From: a virus
Strand: one strand, 5' to 3'
Virus record (IMG/VR): IMGVR_UViG_3300014914_000009
Span: 1 to 47,788 of that record
DNA: 47,788 nucleotides
Shown here: positions 13,171-21,397 of the stretch, in pieces
Layout: every line of letters starts with the position of its first letter
Numbering within the stretch: position 1 is the stretch's first letter
Made by a program: the position numbers and the translations under genes
Notes under the pieces: model-generated
What the model saw: only the letters and a program-made list of their open reading frames with translations
The model's database searches: none
Told to the model about the DNA's origin: nothing

Positions 13171-15197
13171 CAGTCAGCGCCTCGCAAATAGAAGTAACGA
13201 TCTCGCTTGCGCAGTTCAAAGGCAAAGTGCATACCGCAAGATGCCATCATTGGCGCGTCGCCCCAATCGCCGCCGGATTTATAGTGCATCATCAGAAAAA
13301 ATATCTTAGCATCAACGCCAGGCTCAATCTCTGGAGCTTTGCCCTTACGCGTCCACTCCTCGCCAGAATATATGTGTGATCCATCTATGATTCGTTTGAC
13401 TGTGCGATTGAGTACAACGCCAGCATCGTCATCGAGCATGTTCAGCCCACGGAGCGCACTTGTGCCATCATCACTGTCCGAGATTGGGTCATTAAGCTCT
13501 ACACTCCACTCGTCAACAGGTATCAAGATCAAATCGTACAGATCAAGTGTAGCCGCAGATCCAGCCTCTCGTGAAGCGTGAATTTCAAAGATCAAATCGC
13601 ACCCGGTGAAATCGTCGTCTGATACATTTTCCGTAAACGGAATTTGAAGTACGCCTCCATCGAACATGTCGACAACCTCAATGCCTTCATCAACACCCTT
13701 TAGCGCAACAATCTGAGAATCCATCTTTGTTGCCGTAGTTTCGGTGGAGTTGATTAATGTGCGCACCATAAGAGATACATCGCCAGCTGCCCCACCGGAT
13801 TGTTGCGCACGCACAAACACACGATACAAACCACGCCAATCATCTAATTTGTCCGTACCGGTAATAGTAGTTCTGACGGTCAATGGGTCAGTTGTTGCAA
13901 AATCCACCCCCATAATCTCGCCGCGAGGACCGGCAGGGTCTTGAGCGCCCACGGCATCTGTACCTGCCACAGCCGCCCATCCAGGGACAATGGCCGCGTC
14001 AAATGCATGTATATGCGAAATGAAAGTATTTGGATTTGTTCGTACTCCACAAACCACCCTGGACATGGAGCTAAAGTTCGGGTCATCATCGCCCCCGTCT
14101 GGCGTTTTATATCGCATATGCAAAAGAGGAGAAATAGATCCTGAAAAAGCGTCAGAAGGAATATCTATATAAGGCTTACGTGGAAAATATACCTTTGCTG
14201 TTCCGTTTTGCGGAGTAGTCGTCCAGGCGGTTACTGTGTTCAGGCGTAATCTTATCCAGTATCTATCCACTCCATTTACAATTTCCGAGGCCCAATCCGA
14301 AGGCCCAAAATCGTTTAAGCACCAATCCCCGACCGACTTGAATATTTCATCCTCGTCACCATTTGGATAAATCGTACATTCATCACCATAATCTAGTGTA
14401 GGCCAACCGCCGCCCCCGTCTGAATATTCAATAACAACATCGGCATCATAAACTCCTGCTGTAACAATATTCCACACAATATTATGGAAGCCCCGAAACC
14501 CTCCTATGTAATAAATATCGCCAGCCGCGGGAACAGCGCCTCCAACAGACCATATATCATGATTCGCTACCGCAGAAAGATTCCCGGACCATGCGGCAAG
14601 AGAGCTGTCGTAATTGAAAATCCTTGACACATTCAAATCGCTGTATTCGTTTGGGACATGAATCAAAGATCTTCCGCTTGGACCGTCCGTCGCGTCCAGC
14701 GTTATCGCATCTGGCAGCACGCCAGGCACGCCGGATTGCCATAAGCCGCGCGTGATGCCGACGCCAAATTCTTTGATGATCTGCATGACTTCGAAGCTCT
14801 GCGAGAACATGTATGGTTGCAACATAACATCAGGCGAACCGTAGACTATCGCCCAGCGTGTTTCGGTTTCGCCAACCGCCCGTTGCTTGATATATACCGG
14901 CGTCCACTGGCGCTTGCGCGAGTTGGTATTGAGCCAAGCCTTACGCAGCAGCTTCAGGAATTTGTCTGTCTTGCGCTTGAGCTCATCTGTGTCGCCGCCC
15001 TTGTAAACTAGCTGCCAGCGCTCGCTGAACGTTGTCGCCTCAAGATTGTTGATGCTCTCATCCCAGGCGTGCGGCGTTAGCTGGATCTGAGATCCGCCGC
15101 CGGGCACGAAAGTTGTCGCGCTGTTAGGTGCCGTAAAAGTTAGATCAACGGTATCTGTACCATCAGTTATCTCGAAAATTCTGTAGTCAGAAGGCAT
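13170..15197 (-). CDS. Large distal tail / baseplate protein, 675 aa
   Basis: A 675-residue protein directly after the tape measure gene. The N-terminal ~160 residues resemble a distal tail protein (Dit) domain: it starts YRIFEITDGTDTVDLTF and has a 'RWQLVYKGGDTDELKRK' segment. The rest is a series of beta-rich, Gly/Asp-rich regions that look like carbohydrate-binding or decoration domains. The order tape measure, Dit-like, Gp37-like, fibre is the standard siphovirus order. The ATG at 15197 overlaps the tape measure stop (TAATG). Precise domain boundaries cannot be fixed by eye. Confidence 0.72.
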   Translation of the reverse strand: MPSDYRIFEITDGTDTVDLTFTAPNSATTFVPGGGSQIQLTPHAWDESINNLEATTFSERWQLVYKGGDTDELKRKTDKFLKLLRKAWLNTNSRKRQWTPVYIKQRAVGETETRWAIVYGSPDVMLQPYMFSQSFEVMQIIKEFGVGITRGLWQSGVPGVLPDAITLDATDGPSGRSLIHVPNEYSDLNVSRIFNYDSSLAAWSGNLSAVANHDIWSVGGAVPAAGDIYYIGGFRGFHNIVWNIVTAGVYDADVVIEYSDGGGGWPTLDYGDECTIYPNGDEDEIFKSVGDWCLNDFGPSDWASEIVNGVDRYWIRLRLNTVTAWTTTPQNGTAKVYFPRKPYIDIPSDAFSGSISPLLHMRYKTPDGGDDDPNFSSMSRVVCGVRTNPNTFISHIHAFDAAIVPGWAAVAGTDAVGAQDPAGPRGEIMGVDFATTDPLTVRTTITGTDKLDDWRGLYRVFVRAQQSGGAAGDVSLMVRTLINSTETTATKMDSQIVALKGVDEGIEVVDMFDGGVLQIPFTENVSDDDFTGCDLIFEIHASREAGSAATLDLYDLILIPVDEWSVELNDPISDSDDGTSALRGLNMLDDDAGVVLNRTVKRIIDGSHIYSGEEWTRKGKAPEIEPGVDAKIFFLMMHYKSGGDWGDAPMMASCGMHFAFELRKRDRYFYLRGAD

Positions 15198-17158
15198 TAT
15201 GCACCCAACCATTCACGCATCATAAGATCAAAATTCGCCTCGCTCATTGGAGACTGGAAATTCATTGGGCCGCTGATGTTCAAGTTGCGGCTCATATCCT
15301 GATGTACAGAAGGCGCCGCCATCGGAACCACGGTTCCACTTGTCGAAGGCACAAACATCTCAGGTATGCCACCCTCGCCAACAATGTAGGGCTGGCCTGC
15401 TGATACTGGCCCGCCGAATTGCCTCAGTTGTCCAAGGAGCGTTTGCAATCCGCTTCCGAGCACAAAATTCAGCTTGACTTCAACCTCGGTCTTAATCTCG
15501 GACGGAATCTCTGTGATCGACTGCTTGGCGTTCTGTATCATGGTGTTTGCTTCTTCCCACGACACGTTATACTCATCGCGCACTTGAGCTATGGCATCGT
15601 CCATACTGATATTGCCGATTTCCTCATCCACGGCAAGCGCGGCAAGTTCCAAATCCTCAAGCATTGCCGAGGCATCTTCGGGCGCTATTACACCCTCTTG
15701 CATGCCTTTTTTCACGGCCTCGTAGGCTGATATAATTTCGCCGCCGCCAGCCTGGATGAATGCGATTTCTTCCTTAAGCGATGCAATATTAGATCGTACT
15801 CCAACGTTTACCGAACCCCAGGCAACATCGGATTTGATCTTGACCGCATCGAGTGCGCTTTCAACATCCGTTAGCGCAGGCGTTAGGCCGGTGCTAATCG
15901 CCTGGCCGGTTTCTTCTATTGCTGGCGCGCTCGCGGCCATCTCCTCTGTCAGGCCCATGAAACTCGCCGAATAGGATTGCAATGTTGTTTGACCATGCTC
16001 CAGAATATCAGTCGCCACAACCCACTCGCCATTCAGGTTTTTCACCATCCCGCGAGCGATGAGCATGCCATCATTCGTGTTGTTGAATTCCTCTCCGAGC
16101 AGGCCCAGAAGTTGCACAAGAGGCCGTATGCCGCTATCAATCTGCTGCTTGATGCGCTCGGTCGTGCGCTGGGTTTGTACGCCCAGTTTATCATAGTCGT
16201 CCGTGAGCGATTCAACGCTGCCGCCAGCCTGTTCAACAAGCCGTTGGCCCTTGATTTGGACAAGGTTCAAAAGGGCAAGCTGCTGTTGCACATCTGTTAG
16301 TTTCGTTGCCTCAAGTCCAAGCTGTTCGGCATAGACTTTATTCGCTTCGCCAGCTGTCACTTTCAAGCCCGTGTTGTCGATCAAAAGCGGAGAATTGCGC
16401 TTGATACCACGCGCTATTGAGTCAAGCATAAATGTGGTATCGCCCAGCGCCGGGTTTAGCTTACTCGCCGCTTTGGAATAGAGCGCCAGATCTGGAAGTG
16501 CTCTTAAAAGAGCCTCGGCCACTTCATCGTTCGCGCCTGCGGCAAGCGTCAGAGATGACGCCATCAAGTCCGTTTCCGCCACTGTGTGATTTACAGCACT
16601 GGACATTTCGTCAAGCATGGATGGAGCAATATCGAATTTTTGCAAAAGCATGTCGAACGATTCGCGCGTCTGCGCGATTGCAGCGCCCTCGCGCCCGAAC
16701 TCAAATGCCTTTTCAACGCCCTTCACAACAGCAACGACAGAACCAGCCGCGGCAGAAAGTGCAACCCAGTTCTTTTGCAGGAACTCGCTCGCGCTCCGCA
16801 TCCGGTCCATAACAGATACTGTGCCGTCGCCAGCTTTAGCAATGTCCGTGTAACGCGCCGCAAGTGCTCCTGCTTGCTGTGCCTGCTCGGCCAGCCTTCC
16901 GGCTTTTGCCATCTTGCCCTGCGCCATGGCTTGCAAAGACGCCTCACGCGCGGCAACCGCCATGTCGCCATATTTTTTGGCAAGACGACCGGCAACAACA
17001 GCTGCTTCGCCCTGTCCTTTTATTGACGCAGCGGCCATTTGCTTCAGGTCTTTTTTGGCCGCGCGGATGTGGCCTTTCATGCCGTCCATATCGCGGATAA
17101 ATCCGCGATAGTTTTCTACAACCGCATGCACGCCGTAAAGCGGCAATTTACCAGCCAT
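15197..17158 (-). CDS. Tail tape measure protein, 653 aa
   Basis: A 653-residue helical protein with a coiled-coil N-terminus (Ala/Lys-rich, residues 30-110) and a hydrophobic stretch near residues 130-150 (WVALSAAAGSVVAVVKGVE). A body typical of TP901-like tape measure proteins follows (ARESFDMLLQKFD-type repeats, 'MASSLTLAAGANDEVAEALLRALPDLALYSKA'). It sets tail length. By the usual 1.5 angstrom per residue it suits a tail near 100 nm. It follows two small genes in the position of tail assembly chaperones. Confidence 0.88.
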   Translation of the reverse strand: MAGKLPLYGVHAVVENYRGFIRDMDGMKGHIRAAKKDLKQMAAASIKGQGEAAVVAGRLAKKYGDMAVAAREASLQAMAQGKMAKAGRLAEQAQQAGALAARYTDIAKAGDGTVSVMDRMRSASEFLQKNWVALSAAAGSVVAVVKGVEKAFEFGREGAAIAQTRESFDMLLQKFDIAPSMLDEMSSAVNHTVAETDLMASSLTLAAGANDEVAEALLRALPDLALYSKAASKLNPALGDTTFMLDSIARGIKRNSPLLIDNTGLKVTAGEANKVYAEQLGLEATKLTDVQQQLALLNLVQIKGQRLVEQAGGSVESLTDDYDKLGVQTQRTTERIKQQIDSGIRPLVQLLGLLGEEFNNTNDGMLIARGMVKNLNGEWVVATDILEHGQTTLQSYSASFMGLTEEMAASAPAIEETGQAISTGLTPALTDVESALDAVKIKSDVAWGSVNVGVRSNIASLKEEIAFIQAGGGEIISAYEAVKKGMQEGVIAPEDASAMLEDLELAALAVDEEIGNISMDDAIAQVRDEYNVSWEEANTMIQNAKQSITEIPSEIKTEVEVKLNFVLGSGLQTLLGQLRQFGGPVSAGQPYIVGEGGIPEMFVPSTSGTVVPMAAPSVHQDMSRNLNISGPMNFQSPMSEANFDLMMREWLGA

Positions 17159-17163
17159 CAGTC

Positions 17164-17424
17164 CTACTTTCGCCTGGTTCGCGCTTTCGCCTCTGTGTAT
17201 TTTCTGCCAGCATCCGCGATGTGCGCCTCGATCATGCCGTGTAGCTTGTACCAGGCCATTACTTTCGCCTTAAACCAGTTCGGATACTCGTTCTCTTCCC
17301 AGCGCCAGAGGTCCAGGTGTGCCGCCGCCGCTGCCTCATACTCAAAAAATGGATATTCGTACTTGATCCCGTGCGTTATTGTCTTGATCGCGACATCCGT
17401 TATCGGCTCGCCGAATCTAGTCAC
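17164..17424 (-). CDS. Probable second tail assembly chaperone, 86 aa
   Basis: An 86-residue helical protein between the larger chaperone-like gene and the tape measure. It starts with GTG at 17424 and overlaps the upstream gene by 8 bases in a shifted frame. This is the layout of G/GT-type chaperone pairs, where the second is often made by ribosomal frameshifting. Its frame is +1 (or -2) relative to the first gene, and I see no canonical -1 slippery heptamer. It may be independently started. It is Trp- and Tyr-rich with a basic tail (KARTRRK). Confidence 0.6.
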   Translation of the reverse strand: MTRFGEPITDVAIKTITHGIKYEYPFFEYEAAAAAHLDLWRWEENEYPNWFKAKVMAWYKLHGMIEAHIADAGRKYTEAKARTRRK

Positions 17425-17947
17425 CCGGAAACCCGGCGATTGCCGCGTCCACCTCCTCTGGCGTCACGCTTGCCAGCATACCGATCAACCGCACATCTGG
17501 CGGGTTCACAGCAACATATTTCTTGAACACATATTCGCGATCTGCCGAGCTTTCGAGATCATAGCCCTCAAGAGATATTGTGCCCATGCGTTCTAGCTGG
17601 CGCAGTTTTTTCAGCCAGCCATCATCTTTTGGCACGCCATCCACAAGATCGACGCCGAACAGGAGCACAATGTCCGATACGGCCTCAGACCGTTTTTCCT
17701 CAGCTTCAAGCATGGCGGCGCGGTATTCGGGATGATCGTAGTTTGGTTCTTTGCGCCCCTTGCCCACATCCTGCATGGGCGGCTTAGGATCCTTCACGGA
17801 TCTTTGAGCTTCCATGATCAGACGCGATGAAACCGGGCGCACAATCGCCCTGTAACCACTGGATAGCGTGACTGTATCGCCCGCCTTAATGCGGTGTTTT
17901 TCTGCCTTCGCGACCTGCAAGGCCGCCGGGGTTTCTTTTTCAGCCAT
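17417..17947 (-). CDS. Tail assembly chaperone, 176 aa
   Basis: A 176-residue protein upstream of the tape measure and downstream of the tail tube gene, the usual place of the tail assembly chaperone. The N-terminus carries a short beta domain (HRIKAGDTVTLSSGYRAIVRP) as in phage tail chaperones that recognise the tube protein; the rest is helical. The C-terminus (DAAIAGFPGD) ends in the overlap with the second chaperone gene. The ATG follows GGAGTACATATA. Confidence 0.65.
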   Translation of the reverse strand: MAEKETPAALQVAKAEKHRIKAGDTVTLSSGYRAIVRPVSSRLIMEAQRSVKDPKPPMQDVGKGRKEPNYDHPEYRAAMLEAEEKRSEAVSDIVLLFGVDLVDGVPKDDGWLKKLRQLERMGTISLEGYDLESSADREYVFKKYVAVNPPDVRLIGMLASVTPEEVDAAIAGFPGD

Positions 17948-17979
17948 TATATGTACTCCAGTCCGAAGATTTTATTTGA

Positions 17980-19485
17980 TTAGTCGGTTCCGAGCGTGAT
18001 GATCCCGGTTGAACCATCGTCATCGATGCCAACCGCGATCAGCTTATCAGGATCGTATGCACAGGCCGCCAGCGCGGAATACTTCTCTGCGCCCGGTAAC
18101 AGGCCCGGCATCTGCGGCAGTACGACAAAATCATAGCCGCCGTTGAAACTTGCAAGTACACGCCCAACATTTGCAGCGGTTGTGTGAGCGACATACATAA
18201 CGGTCGAGTTCGCCATTACGATGTCCTCAACTTCACCTGATCCGCTGCCAGGGAATGTTGCTTCCGTCCAGTGCTGCCCACCGTCAAGCGTGTAGTAAAT
18301 CTGTCCGCCATCGGTGCCGATGAACCATTCCTTCTTGGTTTTGGCATAAATCGCATTGATTGTAGTGCCCACGCCAACAGGTGTACTCGGTGAAAGCGCC
18401 CAGGTCTCGCCATCTTCCGTGACTGCAACAACTCCGCCATCTCCGCCAGCAATGGCGAAGTAGCGCGAGATCGCATGCACACACTTATAGTCCGAGATGG
18501 TTGCAATCGCGTTATCCTGTACAGTTACGCCAGCGCTTGGGTCTGTAAGAACATAGATGTGCCCGCCAGCGCCGACAACCCAGGCCTTGTTGCCAACGCT
18601 CCAGATCGCATTAGGAGCGCCGCCAGCCTCGAATCCGGTTGTCACTTCCTCGAATTCTGGATCAGCCTCGCCATCAAAGTCAGTTAGCGGAGCATAGACA
18701 AGAGAAGCGGCATCTGCTGAGATGACCACGACATTAGATCCCAAACATGCAACACCACTTGCATCCTGTGCGCTGTCCAGTTCTTCGATGTCGTGTGCAT
18801 ACCAATTCAGCCCGCCATCAAGCGTGTATAGGATGTCGGGCGGTGTGCCTGGAGATCCACCCTCGCCAATCGTAACGGCAAAAGCAACCTTGCAACCGTC
18901 CGATTCATCTGCGCAATTGCCGCATGATGGATCATCACAGTAGATTACGTCTGTGATTTCTTTAGTCGTCAGGTCCTCAGCCTTTTTGCTGAAGTTCAGC
19001 GGCACATACTCAAAGAGATTCCGCCCACTGATAGGTGCGCTTTCAAGGATGGGTGCTTCGTCATCGCTCTGGAGCGCGCCAGCCTCATCGGTTTCCCACG
19101 ATGTCAGACGCGCTTCCTCGTAAACGGCGATTTTCTTGAAGGAATTGAAGTCGCTGAGATCCTCGCAAACGCCCCAGTGCAGATGAACGTCTACAGGACA
19201 GCGCAGCTTAGCCCATTTCAAAAGTTCGGAACGGATGTCGAGTGCATAGCGACCCTCAAGAGTGGTCTGTGCTCGGCCATCTGCACCCTGCACTTCGCCG
19301 ATCTTTACAAATGCTCCTGGTCGACTCATGTGCGGCGCTTCGATGTCCTCAACATCGCCGAACTCTTTGGATTGCGCCTGCGCTCTCATGCAGCTCATGA
19401 AAACCGGTGCATGATCCGGCCGCGCGCCTCCAGGGATGATAAACACCCGTGAAAGTCCGCGCTTGTTAGGAATGAAATCACTCAT
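17980..19485 (-). CDS. Major tail tube protein with C-terminal Asp-box beta-propeller, 501 aa
   Basis: A 501-residue protein in the major tail protein position. Residues 1-180 are a tail-tube-like domain, including 'PGAFVKIGEVQGADGRAQT' and 'GRYALDIRSELLKWAKLRCPVDVHLHWG'. A Cys-rich link follows (CDDPSCGNCADESDGC, 183-198). Residues about 200-501 form repeated blades with Asp-boxes such as TLDGGLNW (221-228), TEDGETW (356-362) and TLDGGQHW (399-406), as in sialidase or Ycf48-like propellers. Asp-box propellers bind or cut glycans or proteins; no sialidase catalytic set is evident. A propeller of this size on every tube subunit would decorate the whole tail. Confidence 0.8.
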   Translation of the reverse strand: MSDFIPNKRGLSRVFIIPGGARPDHAPVFMSCMRAQAQSKEFGDVEDIEAPHMSRPGAFVKIGEVQGADGRAQTTLEGRYALDIRSELLKWAKLRCPVDVHLHWGVCEDLSDFNSFKKIAVYEEARLTSWETDEAGALQSDDEAPILESAPISGRNLFEYVPLNFSKKAEDLTTKEITDVIYCDDPSCGNCADESDGCKVAFAVTIGEGGSPGTPPDILYTLDGGLNWYAHDIEELDSAQDASGVACLGSNVVVISADAASLVYAPLTDFDGEADPEFEEVTTGFEAGGAPNAIWSVGNKAWVVGAGGHIYVLTDPSAGVTVQDNAIATISDYKCVHAISRYFAIAGGDGGVVAVTEDGETWALSPSTPVGVGTTINAIYAKTKKEWFIGTDGGQIYYTLDGGQHWTEATFPGSGSGEVEDIVMANSTVMYVAHTTAANVGRVLASFNGGYDFVVLPQMPGLLPGAEKYSALAACAYDPDKLIAVGIDDDGSTGIITLGTD

Positions 19486-19786
19486 TTGTTATATCCTCCT
19501 GCCCGTACAGATCATCCATACGGAAAAGATCAACTACTCTTTTGTGAAGAGCTTGCTTGATGGCGCGGGCAATGGAATTTTGCTCACGCTGGACATCAGA
19601 CCAATCAAAGACGCCCGACTTGACCAGATAGTTGTTGATGTCCTTTTTCACCGCCTCACAATCGAGATTGCCAATGTCTACGCCCGTGACAGGCAAACCC
19701 ATTGGTGCGGCCTCGTCTGGATCACTGTCGCGCACAAGCGCCGCGCGAAGCCATCCGTTTCTATCTTCGTATACCACTTTCCTCAT
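19478..19786 (-). CDS. Head-tail junction hypothetical protein, 102 aa
   Basis: A 102-residue protein between a connector-region gene and the tail tube. Mixed N-terminal strands (RKVVYEDRNGWLRAALVRD) and a helical, charged C-terminal half. Its ends overlap both neighbours by four and eight bases. By position it may be a tail terminator or head closure protein. Sequence alone does not establish this. Confidence 0.65.
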   Translation of the reverse strand: MRKVVYEDRNGWLRAALVRDSDPDEAAPMGLPVTGVDIGNLDCEAVKKDINNYLVKSGVFDWSDVQREQNSIARAIKQALHKRVVDLFRMDDLYGQEDITNE

Positions 19787-21069
19787 ACTGCAACTCCGGT
19801 CATGCGCTTAGGAGCAAGCCCCATTAAGCGGCGGTACGCCCATACCTCTCCATAGCGCGTTCCAAAGGGGTTTGACATCATTTCATCGCTCAAAAACCAG
19901 GAAGAACCATCTCCGCTGTTGAATGCCGTTTCTGCTCGCAACTTTCGATAAAGAGCTTCTGTGTTTCCGCAAGAGCACAAAGGCCTCTCAAGGCGTGCCG
20001 TCGCCAAGTATGCAATTATGCGCGCCCATTTTTTCGGCATCGGATCAGTAGTCTTGTCATCGATATAGCGTTGATCCATGTCGCCAGCGTAATAATAGAC
20101 TTTGATCTGATCCGGCTCGCGGCAAACCGCAAAAGCAGCTGCCGACCATTCTCTATCATCAGCGCTGTATGTGGCTGGAGCTGGAACAGCTATTCCGTTC
20201 TCCACATCGCGCACAACCAAGCATCCGTTCTGCGTTGTTAGCGTACATTCAGGACATCCTGCTCCGCCACAAGACGAACAGATCGCGCCGCTTGCAAGAT
20301 CGTTTGCGGCCTCCCAATAGAATACAACTCCTGTTCCAGTGTTATCGGTATAAACCCGGCGCACATCCACCGATGCAAGATAAATGGCGTCGGATATGTC
20401 GAGCGTTCCGGCCTCATCAGAACCGGGGAACGCTTCGGAGTATTTTTCGTCTATCAGCTGCCAGGCCCAAAACACGATTACAACGTTTCCACCGGCAATA
20501 GTGATCGAACGCGCAGGCCGGATCTCCCATGCGTCATCGGTCTCGCCCGGATAATAGCACTTGATTTCTTTCGGATCGGTTACAGTTGTGGCGAGTGTGA
20601 TCGTGGCGGTTTCTGAGTAGCCATCGCCATCTTCATCGCTGTAAACGAGCGTTGCGCCCGCCGTTGTAGCGGTCCCGATGACGCTTTCTGCTCGCGGTCC
20701 TGGAGAGATGAGTTTTCCGTTTTTGAGTATGATTGACTTCCGCAAATGGCGATCATTGAATACGCCGTTGCGAATGTTTGGTCTATGATGGCGGGGGAAC
20801 TTATGAACCTCAGAGATCCATTTGGGCGCAGGCCAGAAGCCCAGAACATCGTGGATGTCTTGTTCCGCCTCCGCGATTGTCTCTGCCAATTCCTCCCGTG
20901 AGATCCTATCGTTCCCCTGCCAGGCATACTGATACCATACATCGGTACAGCCGCCAGCCGCGGAGAATATTTTCTCTCCCACCGCGCCATTGAAATGAGG
21001 CGGAGAGACGCCCATGATTTTGGCGTATGTATCAAGCGGTAAAAGCGTTGGCGTGCTAGCGCGTGCCAT
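19783..21069 (-). CDS. Connector-region structural protein with Cys-rich motif, 428 aa
   Basis: A 428-residue protein lying between capsid-side and tail-side genes. The N-terminal 60 residues (TYAKIMGVSPPHFNGAVG) resemble start regions of head-tail connector adaptors. The middle is beta-rich with Gly/Asp loops. Around residues 265-285 is a zinc-knuckle-like cluster (CSSCGGAGCPEC) resembling DnaJ zinc repeats. It is larger than ordinary adaptors. ATG at 21069 is preferred (AAAGGCTCGCAA upstream) to an earlier ATG. A neck or adaptor role is inferred from position. Confidence 0.6.
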   Translation of the reverse strand: MARASTPTLLPLDTYAKIMGVSPPHFNGAVGEKIFSAAGGCTDVWYQYAWQGNDRISREELAETIAEAEQDIHDVLGFWPAPKWISEVHKFPRHHRPNIRNGVFNDRHLRKSIILKNGKLISPGPRAESVIGTATTAGATLVYSDEDGDGYSETATITLATTVTDPKEIKCYYPGETDDAWEIRPARSITIAGGNVVIVFWAWQLIDEKYSEAFPGSDEAGTLDISDAIYLASVDVRRVYTDNTGTGVVFYWEAANDLASGAICSSCGGAGCPECTLTTQNGCLVVRDVENGIAVPAPATYSADDREWSAAAFAVCREPDQIKVYYYAGDMDQRYIDDKTTDPMPKKWARIIAYLATARLERPLCSCGNTEALYRKLRAETAFNSGDGSSWFLSDEMMSNPFGTRYGEVWAYRRLMGLAPKRMTGVAV

Positions 21070-21397
21070 TTGCGAGCCTTTCAATCACGATTGCCGCCGC
21101 GCTCAGCGCGAACGGAAACGATATCAGTATCGTAGCTTTTGAAGCGATTAGATAAGCAACGGCGAGAGCTATACCGACCCATATTGAGAGACACCAGACG
21201 CATAGAAACGCCCTCGCCAATTCATGCTTACCATACCTCTCGCTAGATTCATCATAACGTATTCCGATGATGTAACGCAACCTCTCCAAAATGTAAAACG
21301 GTCCCTCCTCAGATACGAGGAGGGATGTTATCCGCCATGTTGCCAATGCCAAGATGAGAAATTCAGGATGAGATAGAACTGAGTCTGTGAATTGCAT
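21056..21397 (-). CDS. DUF1360-family membrane protein, 113 aa
   Basis: A 113-residue membrane protein with the DUF1360 signature: 'LATWRITSLLVSEEGPFYILERLR', then 'CVWCLSIWVGIALAVAYLI', followed by a third hydrophobic segment. Members occur in phages and Gram-positive bacteria beside structural or cargo genes; function unknown. It overlaps the large glycosyltransferase by 35 bases and the connector gene by 14, so it closes the glycosylation island. Confidence 0.82.
   Translation of the reverse strand: MQFTDSVLSHPEFLILALATWRITSLLVSEEGPFYILERLRYIIGIRYDESSERYGKHELARAFLCVWCLSIWVGIALAVAYLIASKATILISFPFALSAAAIVIERLANGTR

Noticed and set aside
17417-17447. Programmed -1 frameshift between the two tail chaperone genes
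   Set aside because: The second frame is +1 (or -2) relative to the first and the GGGTTTCC stretch is not in the register of a canonical slippery heptamer. The second gene has its own GTG start. A -2 or +1 shift cannot be excluded.
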